From NCBI GenBank assembly GCA_015178975.1, contig WHVD01000018.1:474001-538000 (forward strand): DNA of 64,000 nt, written 5' to 3'. The position numbers were made by a program, and so were the translations under genes. The stretch's first letter is position 1, and every line of letters starts with the position of its first letter. Origin of the DNA: Hysterangium stoloniferum. Its lineage: Eukaryota > Basidiomycota > Agaricomycetes > Hysterangiales > Hysterangiaceae. The notes under the pieces were generated by a model. That model saw nothing but the letters and a program-made list of their open reading frames with translations, had not been told where the DNA came from and ran no database searches. Positions 9,487 through 19,905 of this stretch are shown piece by piece.

Positions 9487-11103
9487 TCAGAGAGATGATA
9501 GTGGTCCAGGTTTGAGCGGGTAAGCTGTATGAAAGTCAGTAACAATTTCTGTGGCATTACCGAGTTCCTTGGCCAAAATCCATGAAGTCTCTTCATCGGT
9601 GCCCTCGTAACCCGCCCACTTGACCAAGTAAAGCAGTTTACAAGTGCGTCGATGCTTGTCAATTTTCAAATCTAAAATTTGTGAGATTTCAAACTTGGGT
9701 TCTCCATCAATGATGACCAGAGGAGGCAGAGACTGCATGTGATCTGGGATAGTGTTAGCAGTACAAGGTTCTAACATAGAAACATGAAATACTGGGTGTA
9801 CCGTGTGCATGCTATCCAGAAGCCATAGGTCCAAAAGACTGAACCTACTTGTGCTATTATTTCAAACAGACCTAAATATTTTTCAGCAAGCTTTTTTGAT
9901 GGATGGGTAGTCCAGAAGAATTGAGCTTTGACAAAAACGCGATTGCCAATTTTGAAGTTAGGTGGTGGAATCTGGTGTTTGTCTGCTGAACACTGATATT
10001 TCTCTTGGGTGAACTTTATTGCAGTCTGGAGTTCCTTGTGGAGCTTGTGGAGGTCTGTGGTGAACTCTTGAGCATGGGCAGAGGTGAGATTTTGTTCTGG
10101 ATGTACTGTAATATTTGGATTATATCCTTTATTTGCAAAGAACAGGGAAACACCAGTAGTGGCCGAAGGTGCATTGTTGTAAGCAAATTCTGCAAGTGGT
10201 AATAGGGATTTCCAATTGTCCTGTTGATACTTGCAATATACGTGGAGGTATTATTCCAATGTCTGATTGATGTGTTTGGTTTGTCCATCGCCTTCTGGGT
10301 GATGTCCAGACGTGAAATGTAATTTCATGTCCAAGGATTTCCCGAGGGATCTAAAGAAGTGAGACACAAACTCTGATCCTCAATTGGAAGTTACGTGGGA
10401 TGGAACTCCATGCATGTAAAATACATGGATAATAAAAAAGTTCCGCTAACTACATGGATGTAATGGTATCATATGTAGGAATGAATATACCTTGTTTTGA
10501 GAATCTGTCAACAATGACTAGAATGGTGGAAAAGCCTTTGGAGTCCAGTAGGTGTTCAATGAAATCCATAGAGATGGAATTCCACAGGTGTCCCAGTACC
10601 GGGAGTTGTTTCAAAAGGCCGTATGGCTTGTGTTGCTGAGATTTAGAGTGTGGACAAGTAGTGCAAGATTTACAATAGTGCTTAACGAATCCTTGGAGTT
10701 TGGGCCAAGTGTATTCTCTTATTAATGATAGAGTTTTGTTGAACCCAAAATGTCCTGAGAGTGGATGATCATGTTTGTACTGAAGGATCCTGGGGCAGAG
10801 GCCATCGGAGTCCAGTACATAGATGCAATTGTCAAGTCTAATGAAACTATGCTGGTCAAGAGACCACCAGGGTTGACCAGGGTCCATGGGATTGTCAAGG
10901 TGTGCTTTAGTTATCGGGTCTAGTGGAATTGCTGATAGAATATCTTGATGTAACTTCTCAATATCCATAATGATAATTCCACAGACAATGGGATGGATGA
11001 GGAAAGTCATGTGGACTGATGCGGTAAGTTGCTGATTCGTGAAAATAGGTTTCAAGTTGTGTGGGTTTACCATGGCATAGTCGTATTTTGAACTCTGACT
11101 CAT
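9487..11103 (-). pseudogene. Gypsy element G: integrase and chromodomain
   Basis: The minus strand reads through the RNase H-integrase linker (AMVNPHNLKPIF), the integrase zinc-binding H/C region (GHFGFNKTLSLIREYTW, CKSCTTCPHS), the catalytic Asp in ISMDFIEHLL and FSKQGIFIPTYDT, then breaks at about 10450. Further core text with stops follows. An open C-terminal part (9834-9487) holds a chromodomain (FEISQILDLKIDKHR, YLVKWAGYEGTDEETSW). Chromodomains of this lineage direct insertion to modified histones. Frameshifts and stops (near 10449, 10380, 9835) make it inactive. The 5' half (RT, protease, gag) is not attached; at 11103 it meets element F head to head. Confidence 0.85.
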
Positions 11104-11677
11104 TATTTGTAAGACTTACTTCTGATATGACCCCAAACTCTGCTTTTGGTGTGCTTCTAGAGTCTGGCTCAACCTATTGTTTTGTAGATAATGAATTCAA
11201 TTGAAAAAACTTGTTGTCAACCTATTCAATAAACCCAGTCAGACTGACTTTTTGATGGTACAAGCAATTCAGTTATTACCCAAGCTTGTGACCTATCTAT
11301 CCAGTTCCCATGTGGAACATCTCAGATGCTCACTTTCCATGTGATGCAGTTGGACTCAAGTTGCTCAATCATTCTAAGACACAACTGGCTAACCTGACAC
11401 AATCCATTGATTGACTGGGTATCAGGCAGTATTACTTTCCAGACACCTGTGGCATCCAATATGAATGTATCATCCCCAGCCTTTTCAGCACCCATGGCCT
11501 CTACAGCACCCCCAGCTTCACTGGAACTCATGGTAATGCCATCCATGTCTCTTATTAATGCAGCAGCTTTTATTAGGGCTACAAAATTGGACAGATCCCA
11601 GGTGTCCACAATCAACTTGGTTGATGAAGCAACTGGACATTTAGTGACTCTGGAATCCAAGCACATTGCAGACCTAG
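11104..11677 (+). pseudogene. Gypsy element F: protease region, part 1
   Basis: The plus strand encodes the retropepsin-like stretch LLESGSTYCFVDNEFN (compare ALIDSGSTHCFIDTSF in element B), then the sequence leading towards RT: RHNWLT-like text, DWVSGSITFQTP and ATGHLVTLESKHIADL. A frame change separates the active-site part from the ORF starting near 11407. It stops where a solo LTR begins at 11678; the frame resumes at 13094 with E-GVPEKYHDFVDVF once the LTR and one duplication are removed. Confidence 0.82.
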
Positions 11678-13093
11678 TGTTAAGAGCAGAAACTGACGGA
11701 TGTCGGCAGACCAACGGGGACCGAACGGAAGGACTTGGCTTCAGCTTATGTGCTGCGCCCTTGCAAGTTACCGTCAGGTGTCCTTAAATTTTGGGCAGGC
11801 AGAAACTAGTCCTGTCAAGTAAACCTCTTGGTAAACTACTGATCGGAAACCAAAGGATAAGTCAAGGGTTGGGCTGAGGGGTCAGAGACCAAGAGTCGGA
11901 GACTGAGAGAGTCGGAGACTGAGAGAGTCGGAGACTGAGAGAGTCGGAGACTGAGAGAGTCGGAGACTGAGAGAGTCGGAGACTGAGAGAGTAGGAGACT
12001 GAGAGTGTCGGAGACTGAGAGTGTCGGAGACTGAGAGTGTCGGAGACTGAGAGTGTCGGAGACTGAGAGTGTCGGAGACTGAGAGTGTCGGAGACTGAGA
12101 GTGTCGGAGACTGAGAGTGTCGGAGACTGAGAGTGTCGGAGACTGAGAGAGTCGGAGACTGAGAGAGTCGGAGACTGAGAGAGTCGGAGACTGAGAGAGT
12201 CGGAGACTGAGAGAGTCGGAGACTGAGAGAGTCGGAGACTGAGAGAGTCGGAGACTGAGAGAGTCGGAGACTGAGAGAGTCGGAGACTGAGAGAGTCGGA
12301 GACTGAGAGTCGGAGGCTGACAGTCGGAGGCTGAGAGTCGGAGGCTGAGAGTCGGAGACTGAGAGTCGGAGACTGAGAGTCGGAGACTGAGAGTCGGAGA
12401 CTGAGAGTCGGAGACTGAGAGTCGGAGACTGAGAGTTGGAGACTGAGAGTTGGAGACTGAGAGTTGGAGACTGAGAGTGTTGGAGACTGAGAGTTGGAGA
12501 TTAGAGGTTGAAGTTGTAAATGGAGGTTGAATCGTAAATCGGATGGAGTCAGAATGTGTTGGTCATGAATAGATAATGGAGTTGGAAATTAGAGGGGTAT
12601 CTAAGTTGATCTAAGTTGATCTATGTAAGTCGATATTCTGATTGTCTAATAACTACATTTACAGCAGGTTTATATATGAGTTGTCGGCATCTAGAAACTA
12701 CGGTAACTAAGGGAAGAGCGGAAACACTATTTGACAAATAGACTTGACTAGAAACCGGAAAGTTACAATAAGATCAGAAGCCGAGATTTAGCCGAGAGTG
12801 GGGTTACGAGAAAAGGGAATAGTCCATGGGCTACAAGTATATATGGGCATATGTGAAACATAGAGTAAAATGGATCATCATAATGAAAGGGGACGTATCA
12901 AAGCATAACCAGATGGTACGAGTATATTTTGACAGGGGTGTAAACGAGGTTTGATCACCATGGAGGTATACATCAGCGTCAGTGTTCCAAAGGTTGCTGA
13001 AATGATGACTTGATTAATAACTTGGAACATCGATAGACTGTAGTATTCTCGGGGACTGTCAGATTGTGACATGGTTATGACACGGTTGTAACA
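11678..13093 (-). mobile_element. Solo Gypsy LTR (family B/E) inside element F
   Basis: Minus orientation, TGTTACAACCGTG at 13093 to CTCTTAACA at 11678. Flanks CCTAG (11673-11677) and CCCAG (13094-13098) form a duplication with one change. Related to the LTRs of element B and the solo LTR 62801-63573 (773 bp); the extra length here is a minisatellite (about 11885-12500). The U5 stem-loop motif is at about 11729-11766. Removal restores an Asp-Leu-Glu-Gly-Val frame in the pol gene it interrupts. Confidence 0.92.
11885..12500. repeat. 14/16-bp minisatellite, about 40 units, inside a solo LTR
   Basis: A tandem array of GAGTCGGAGACTGAGA-type units. The left two thirds are 16-bp units in two flavours (GAGAGT and GAGTGT starts, arranged in blocks); the right third is 14-bp units (GAGTCGGAGACTGA) drifting to GAGTTGGAGACTGA. 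The blocks of identical variants suggest several rounds of local duplication. Confidence 0.95.
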
Positions 13094-14572
13094 CCCAGAA
13101 GGTGTCCCAGAGAAATATCATGACTTTGTGGATGTTTTTAGTAAGTGAAAAACTGACTGGCTTCTGCTCCACAGACAGTACAACTTAAAAATTTACCCAC
13201 TTTCCTCCATGGAACTTTTCACAATCTGGGATTTCCTGGATTAACATTTGTCCATAGGTTTAATCTGGCCATCAGAGTCTCCTTTCTGAGCACCCATTCT
13301 TTTTGTCAGAAAGAAGGGTGGATCCCTTAGACTATGTGTTGATTTCTGCAGACTCAATGCTGTCACAAGGAAAGATACATAAGTATCTGCTCCTGCTTAT
13401 TCCGATCTATTCAATGCCCCATGGAATGCCCAGATCTACATATACCAAGATAGACCTCAAACATGCCTACCACTTGGTCTGGATTTCTGAGGGATATTAG
13501 TGGAAAACCACATTCTGGACCTGTTATGGAGCTTTTCAATGGTTGGTGATGCCCTTTGGGCTAACCAATGCTTCATCTGTTTTTTTATGTTTTATGGATA
13601 TTTTCTCTGACATGCTTGATGTATACATCATTCTTTATTTGGATGACATTCTTATCTACTCTGATGATCCTGTGACACACAACCAACAGGTCTGTAAGGT
13701 TCTCCAGAGACTCCAACAACATGGACTATCAGCAAATGGTAAAAAATGTACTTTTGACATGGACTCCATGGAATACTTGGGTTTCGTCATGGGACCTGAC
13801 AGACTCTGGATGGACAAAGCCAGAGTACAAGTCATCAAAGATTGGCCTGAACCTCAAAAAGTTTAAAGACATACAATCCTTCCTCAGATTTGCCAATTTT
13901 TACTGGCAGTTTATCTGTAAATATTCCGAAATCATGGTCCACCTTACTCATCTCACTTATAAGGATGCCCCATGGAATTTCAATGATAAGTGTCATGCCA
14001 CTTTTAATCTTTTAAAAGATTCTTTTTCTTCAGCTCCCATCCTTTCACATTGGAAACATGGCCTCCCACTCATTGTTGAAACAGATGCCTCAGACTATGC
14101 ATTGGGCACCATTTTGTCAATCCAGGACTCCAACAGAGAAATTCACCCAGTCACTTCTTTCTCCTGGACTTTTACCAGAATGGAGCTAAATTATGATATC
14201 CATGACAAAGAACTTCTCATCATTTTTGAAGTTTTCAAAGCATGGAGACACTATTTGGAGGGTGTGGGAATTCCAGTTGACATTGTTACAGATCACAAAA
14301 AGACATTTTTTCAACCACAAAACTATTGACCTGCCAGCAAGCCTGGTGGTCTGAATATCTATCTGCCTTTAATATGATCATGACATCTATCCCAAAGAGG
14401 GGAGTAATGACTATGCCATGGTAAACCTACACAACTTGAAACCCATTTTTATGAATCAGCAACTTACTGTATCAGTCCATGCTTACCTCATTCATCCAGT
14501 CATGCATGGAATTATCATTATGGATATTGAGAAATTACATCAAGATATATATTCTATCAGCAATTCTGCTAG
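13094..14572 (+). pseudogene. Gypsy element F: reverse transcriptase and RNase H
   Basis: After the solo LTR the plus strand continues with EKYHDFVDVF, then RT blocks: [30 protein letters not shown] and the catalytic YLDDILIYSDD (about 13637), followed by GLSANGKKCTFDMDSMEYLG. After a stop at 13864, RNase H text follows: [43 protein letters not shown] and DIVTDHKK. At least three stops or frameshifts (13499, 13864, 14327) show it is dead. It ends at 14572 within IEKLHQDI-type linker sequence, where another LTR starts. Confidence 0.87.
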
Positions 14573-15044
14573 ATGTTAGGACCAGGAAACCCACTAGGAC
14601 CTGGAACACATCCTATAAGTATCTGACTCTCTATATCATGTGATTGCATGCACCAGACTCTGCCTAAATAACCCAGACTCCATTCTATATGTGCCGACTC
14701 TCTGTATCATACAAACTACACACCAGACCCCCTCCCAGACATTCTGGACCCCCTTGTTCTCAATCTGTCCTTGCCCATTTGTCATTCAGTTTAGTTTACT
14801 GCTGTGTTTCCCTATCTGTTTGACATCTGGTTTATTGTCTTATTGTACTCTTGATATGTCCTTTTGTACATCTGATTTAGTAGTACAATAACTTACTAGT
14901 CTATATAGTCAAATAGTTATTGTATGTACATACAAGCCAAGCTCCACCTGTTTTATAGAGTCAGACCTCCAAACTAGTATGATCCCTATCATTGGCCCTC
15001 TGATATAGAGCCTCCTCTTATCTCCTTTTGCTTAGATCTTAACA
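14573..15044 (+). mobile_element. Gypsy-type LTR, family K
   Basis: It starts TGTTAGGACCAGGAAACC and ends GCTTAGATCTTAACA. Related text is present in reverse at 15825-16478, at 16941-17370 and as a tail at 61685-61742. It truncates element F. No matching duplication is seen at its ends, so it is the border of a rearranged element rather than a clean solo LTR. Confidence 0.55.
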
Positions 15045-15134
15045 TTCCTGTTCATTATGGCTCAGTTCTCTAGGATTCTCAAGTCAATAATTCTGTCTAA
15101 ATTTGGGGGAGAGGGATGGTATTTCTTGAGATGG
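15045..15134. other. Short spacer between two LTRs
   Basis: Ninety bases with a purine tract (GGGGGAGAGGG near 15104). Possibly internal sequence of the family K element; nothing further is seen. Confidence 0.3.
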
Positions 15135-16602
15135 TGTTAAGTTCTGTGTCAGGACTTATTCTAGAAATATCAGGAAATAACTGGGAACTTGGATACTTCC
15201 AGGTAGGGTCAGTACTTGGCTTTAGCTTACATATGTGCTGCACCCCTATGAAAACACTTGGATGTCCTTAATTTCAGAGGACTGATCTTACAGATATTCA
15301 GAGTTCCAAAGAGCTCCAAATAGTGAGTGTACAGAAAGAGAAGAGGAAGAAGCTAACTAAGTCAATATCAAATCTAAGGTGTAAGTATAAATGTGTGGAA
15401 GTTAATATAGATTCTCTGTGTGAGGGGTACCCCTATAGTTGTTTCATCATATTATATTTCTTATATATTTCTCTTATTTTTCTACTATTTTCTAATTCTT
15501 TGTTTATATTCATTTGTGTTAGTTCAAAGATCTACTTTTGAAGTGTCCTGCAAGCTGTGATTGGGGTATCATCTCAGCCATCTCAAATGGCTACAAGTTA
15601 AAACTTCACACATTACTCTCAGCTTCACACTTTACAGTCAAAGCTCAGATCTCATCACTCAAACTTGCTTGTCACTACCAGTATCTCCTCATATATTTCT
15701 ATTCTTTTCTGTGAACCATCCTTATCTTCATTCCACTTTGTTGGACTCATTCAATTCAGAATTGTACTGTAAAGGTCAATTTTATTTCCCCATCTTAGTT
15801 GCCTCTAGCTACTTCACAGTTACATAGAGATCATACTAGTTGGGAGGTCTGACTGTAGTGGAGCTTGGCTTCAACATATGTGTTGCACCCTCATATGAAC
15901 TGTTAGGGTGCTCCAGTATTTCACACAGAGTGGATAGTATGATAGAAACAGAGATCAACACTTAGCTCAATCGACCAGAGGGCCAAAGTACTAAGAGTTG
16001 TAAGGTAAGGGGTTGTGGCTTGCCAAAGATGCCTTTGAGAGTATTAGATAGGAATAATAGGACTTGATAACTAAAGGGGGGGTAATCTAAGTCAATTTTC
16101 AAGCTGAAGAAGCTGCAACATACATGAAAGAACTTTATACTACAGGGAGATGGATGATTGGAGGGCCAATCAGAGCAGTGAGAGTGATGACAGGTCAAAA
16201 GGAAATAGGGGAAGAAACGGGGATGCAAACAAGACTAAATACAATATAGCAAAGTATACTAAAAAAGTATGAGGGGGTAAATGGGATATAAATATGTGGA
16301 ATAGTGACAGGGGAGCGAGTGGAATGGAGATGGGATGGAAGGCTAAGGTACTAAGATACAAAGAACAAATGTCAGGGGCAGTGCTGGTGGTGATACCATG
16401 GGCAGGGGTACCAATAATGAGACAACAGAGGGGTATGAGGCTAAAAACAGCTTGCAGGGGTATGAAATGACAGGGATCCTAACAAATGGACAAGTTACCA
16501 AATATGGAACAAGGGTGTAGTTCAGTATGTCTGAAGATTAATTGGTTTCCAGAGGTGGAGAATACATCAGAATATTGAAATATTTAGGAATGGCTTGTAA
16601 CA
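15135..16602 (-). mobile_element. 3' LTR of Gypsy element J with insertions
   Basis: The outer parts (15135 to about 15418 and about 16479-16602) match LTR L (62602-63871) and the LTR at 4752. Minus orientation, starting TGTTACAAGCC at 16602. The U5 motif near 15215-15252 has a longer loop. Between the parts lie a TGTGAGG..TTACA segment (about 15420-15824) and a reversed family K LTR piece (15825-16478, ending GGATCCTAACA) that has its own copy of the stem-loop motif at 15863-15897. Confidence 0.6.
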
Positions 16603-16940
16603 GTACCCCCTTGTTAAGGCCAAAATCCCATAGAGGTGATTGGGTACAAAGTAGTGAGCTGTCAGTAATCTGATGTGTCATAGAAACACATGCCTGGAGG
16701 TGGTTAATTTTGGAGGCTGGGTACCAGGTATAAAATCCAAAGAAATTCGAATTAGTGATTTTATTTTCTTTAACCTGAACTTGGTATGTCAATCGGCCTT
16801 CCTCTTTTAACAAAAGTCCCAAAATGTCAAAAGTCAAGGAACTAAAGTTGAACTGACAGAGGATGGAGGAGTTAATATGTAAACAGGGAGAGGAGGCAAA
16901 GGAGTTGATGTGTGAGTTGCATGAGGTGGAAGATGTGGAA
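16603..16940 (+). pseudogene. Antisense accessory gene of element J: promoter and start only
   Basis: The same position and order as in elements B and G. Next to the LTR start are GGCCAAAATCCCATAGAGG and GATGTGTCATAGAAACACATG, a TATA box TATAAAA at 16729, a pyrimidine-rich leader and ATG at 16786, 57 bp after the TATA start (57 in B, 59 in G). The coding part is decayed (stops), but the reading near 16855-16938 is again Glu-rich and helix-like (MEELICKQGEEAKEL). It is cut off at 16941 by a family K LTR fragment, so introns and the cysteine cluster are lost. Confidence 0.65.
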
Positions 16941-17370
16941 TGTTAGGAAAAGAGTGGGTTGACTGTCAGGAACTGGAAAACCTGCCAGACCTCCGGGCTC
17001 CCGGACCCTGTCCTACATGCTCCCAACCCTGTATATTGTATAGTTACAACTGGAGTTCCCACCGGAGCCTGCACGTCAACTTGTTTATGCCCGACTCTCT
17101 GTATGTACCCCACCCTATCTGCACCCAACTCTCTATACCCACTACTGGACAACCCACCGGGACCTGGATGCCACCCTATATGCACCCAACCTGCTGTATG
17201 GAACCTAACATACAGTCACAACTGGAGTTCCTGCTGGGACCCATCCATCACACCTGTCTGTACCTGACATACCTGTCTGTACCTGACATACCTGTCTGTA
17301 CCTGACATACCTGTCTGTACCTGACATACCTGTCTGTACCTGACATACCTGTCTGTTTCTGCTCTTAACA
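16941..17370 (+). mobile_element. LTR fragment (family K-like) with 19-bp repeats
   Basis: It starts TGTTAGGAAAAGAG and ends GCTCTTAACA, bordering element J on the left and element D on the right. No duplication is found (TGGAA against AGTGG), so it marks a recombination joint. It contains a 19-bp tandem repeat at its right end. Confidence 0.55.
17258..17362. repeat. 19-bp tandem repeat, about 5.5 copies
   Basis: Unit CTGTCTGTACCTGACATAC, almost perfect, within the LTR fragment. Confidence 0.9.
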
Positions 17371-17455
17371 AGTGGAGCATTCCTCAGATATTTTCTCGGC
17401 AGGCAACCACAGAGGATTCATCTGAGCCTATCATTTCTGTAAACCTAAGTGGAAG

Positions 17456-17976
17456 ATGGCTGGGAAAAAATGGGATCAGTCGAACTATGGAGGTGTCGAA
17501 ACAGTCGAGCGTACCTCAATGCAGCCCAAGGATTTTACTCGCTGGTTGCCAAAACCAGTTGTCATTGAGGTGTTCATTAATGGTCGACCAGTAAAGGCTC
17601 TCATTGATAGTGGGTCATTGGCAGATTTTATGTCAATGGCCTTGGTTGATCAGCTGCAGGTTACTAAAGAACCACTGGTAAAACACTGACCCTTCAGTTG
17701 GCTGTACATGGATCACGGTCAAAAATCAATTTTTCTGCAATGGCTAAGTTTACCTATCAGGGTATAAATTGCTCTCGCTGTTTTGGTGTAGCTAACCTTG
17801 ATTCCTATGACCTGATATTGGGGACTCCATTTATTTTTCAACACCGAGTTATGCTTGGGTTGAATGCTACACGAGTTAATATCGGGTCAAACCTACCACT
17901 TCTCCTCGAAGGGGACACTGTAGCAGTACTACACTCAGCAGTGGCGGAAATTTTCAAGATGAGTTGGAAAGGTTAA
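17456..17976 (+). pseudogene. Element D aspartic protease
   Basis: The active-site stretch ALIDSGSLADFMS is at about residue 49 of the first ORF (17456-17689). The second ORF (17698-17976) contains AVHGSRSKIN, YDLILGTPFIFQH and GLNATRVNIGSN, typical of the retropepsin-like domain of Agaricomycete Gypsy elements. A stop (TGA at 17687) and a frame change separate the halves. Exactly the same defects are in element C at 39846-40366. It would process the Gag-Pol polyprotein if intact. Confidence 0.85.
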
Positions 17977-18089
17977 GGGCAGACTTGCAGGCTGAAGCAG
18001 CTGATCTGGACCCTGATACAGCATCCACATGACTACCCCCCCTGTGGGCAGTCAACCATACTATTCCACTGATAGACGAGGCAAAGGTC

Positions 18090-19895
18090 TACTCATGGCA
18101 ACCATCTAAGTGTCCTGAAGCTATGCGTCAGCTGTGGCAGGATAAGAAGAATGCCTACTTACAAAATGGTTGGTGGAGGGTAGTGACGGGTACAAATGTG
18201 TCCAATGCTTATCATCCCCAAACCACCAAATGCTGATGGAACTTTACGGATACACACAGTGGTCGACAAGTGTGAACAGAATGCCAATACCTATAAGTTA
18301 GCGACACCCTTGCCAGATATGGAGGCCATCCTGTGGAATGTTGTGTGTCATAAGTACCATAGCCTCATTGATGGCAAAGATGCATACGAGCAAATCCGAG
18401 TGGTACCTGAGCATGTTCACCACACATTGTTCACTTCCCCTGATGGGACCATGGAAAGTTTGATATTACAGATTGGTGACTGCAATGGACCATCCACATA
18501 TCAGACTCTCATGAACCATCTTTTTGCATCATACATCGGGGTGTTTATGGATGTATACCTTGACGACATTGTGGTAAATTTGGATTCCATTGAAGATCAC
18601 GTAAAGCACCTCCGAACCATCTTCAAGGTGCTCCGTCGGGAGAAACCAGAACTGAACTTATTAGGGCATGTGATAAAGGATAAAGGAATAAAGATGGACC
18701 CACATAAGGTAGATACAGTAGCCAACTGGAAGGTACCTACAAATAAGGCCCTCTTGGCTGGTTTTCTTGGGGCAGTTGGCTATCTGGCTAATAACTGCAA
18801 GGGCATTCATTTCCCATGGCCAATCTGGCCACACTTACCAGTGTCAACAAGGCGTGGTGATGGGGTGCAACCGAACAACATGCTTTTGAGGATGTCAAGC
18901 GTATCGTTCACGCTCATTGAGATCGGTATCAGATTGCTTTGAACTACTCACCAGGTCACCCAACTATCAATCTGGTTACAGATGCATGCTTAACTGGTGC
19001 CAGTGGTATCCTGAGTCAAGGTGATGATGTAAGGACAGCGGCAGTGGTATCTTTCTGGTCCGGGAAGTTCAATGCAGCTCAGCAGAACTATCCTGTGCAT
19101 GAGCAAGAGTTGTTGGCAATTGTCGAGTCCTTGAAGCGGTTTCGTCCTCAGTTACTAGGCATCAAATTTTGAGTGTGTACTGACCATAAAGGTATAGAGT
19201 ATATCCTTACACAGAAGAGCCTATCTCTAAGACAGACATGTTGGCTGGACCTTTTGAACGAGTTTGACTTCAATATTCACTTTATTACCAGGGAGTCGAA
19301 TATGTTTGCCGATGCACTGTCGCGGATATACAGTAACGAACCTTTGGGGATTGTAAGGGCGGAATCTGAGTATGTAACTGATGCGCCACTCTTGGATGAT
19401 GAAGAGAAGGGAGCAAAGCCGGCTCCAAGGGTATGGGGGATAGGTGTGTCAACACCATTGTACACTGGGTCTACGGTACTGGTCGCCAAGGAACCATCAA
19501 GGAGGTGGAGTAGGGTGGCCACTCTTCTGCATCCGTCGTACGCAACATTAGCTGGAGTAGTATCATGGGGACAATGTGGCGGGAAGCCAGAAGAAGGTAC
19601 CGTGGATCAGACTGGGGAAGGTTCCCCTGGTCATTCTACAGAGAACCCACCACAGGGGATGAGGGTAGGTACACCTAGTGAGGCTACAGGACCCAGCCCT
19701 TCTGAGGAGATCGACCCACCATTGACAATGGAGGGCAGGAGGCACCAGTCACAACGGGGACCATTCTCCAATTTCTCCCTAGCGAATATTTTTTCAGACT
19801 CTAATCCAGGGCTGGACATTCCCAACATGTTTCGGGGAAGGTACAGTACTGACCACTTCTTTTTCAAAAATACTGGTCGCACCGAGGGAGTATAA
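18090..19895 (+). pseudogene. Element D reverse transcriptase and RNase H
   Basis: RT blocks are MLIIPKPPNADGTLRIHTVVD (as separate motifs), SLIDGKDAYEQIRV, a degenerate primer-grip part and catalytic VYLDDIVVNLDS (about 18555). The RNase H part has INLVTDACLTGASG (first Asp), VHEQELLAIVESLKRF (Glu) and VCTDHKGIEYI. A frame change at 18940 and a TGA at 19170 break it. A linker of about 150 residues (19320-19895) follows before integrase. The fingers region is damaged between 17976 and 18196. The same text up to about 19217 recurs in element C. Confidence 0.85.
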
Positions 19896-19905
19896 AGGTT
19901 TTGAG

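Noticed and set aside
17400..19217. The D/C identity as a very recent transposition
   Set aside because: Flanks of the tract differ strongly while the dead tract itself appears identical, and both copies share stops and frameshifts; transposition would give uniform identity. An assembly artefact is not excluded.
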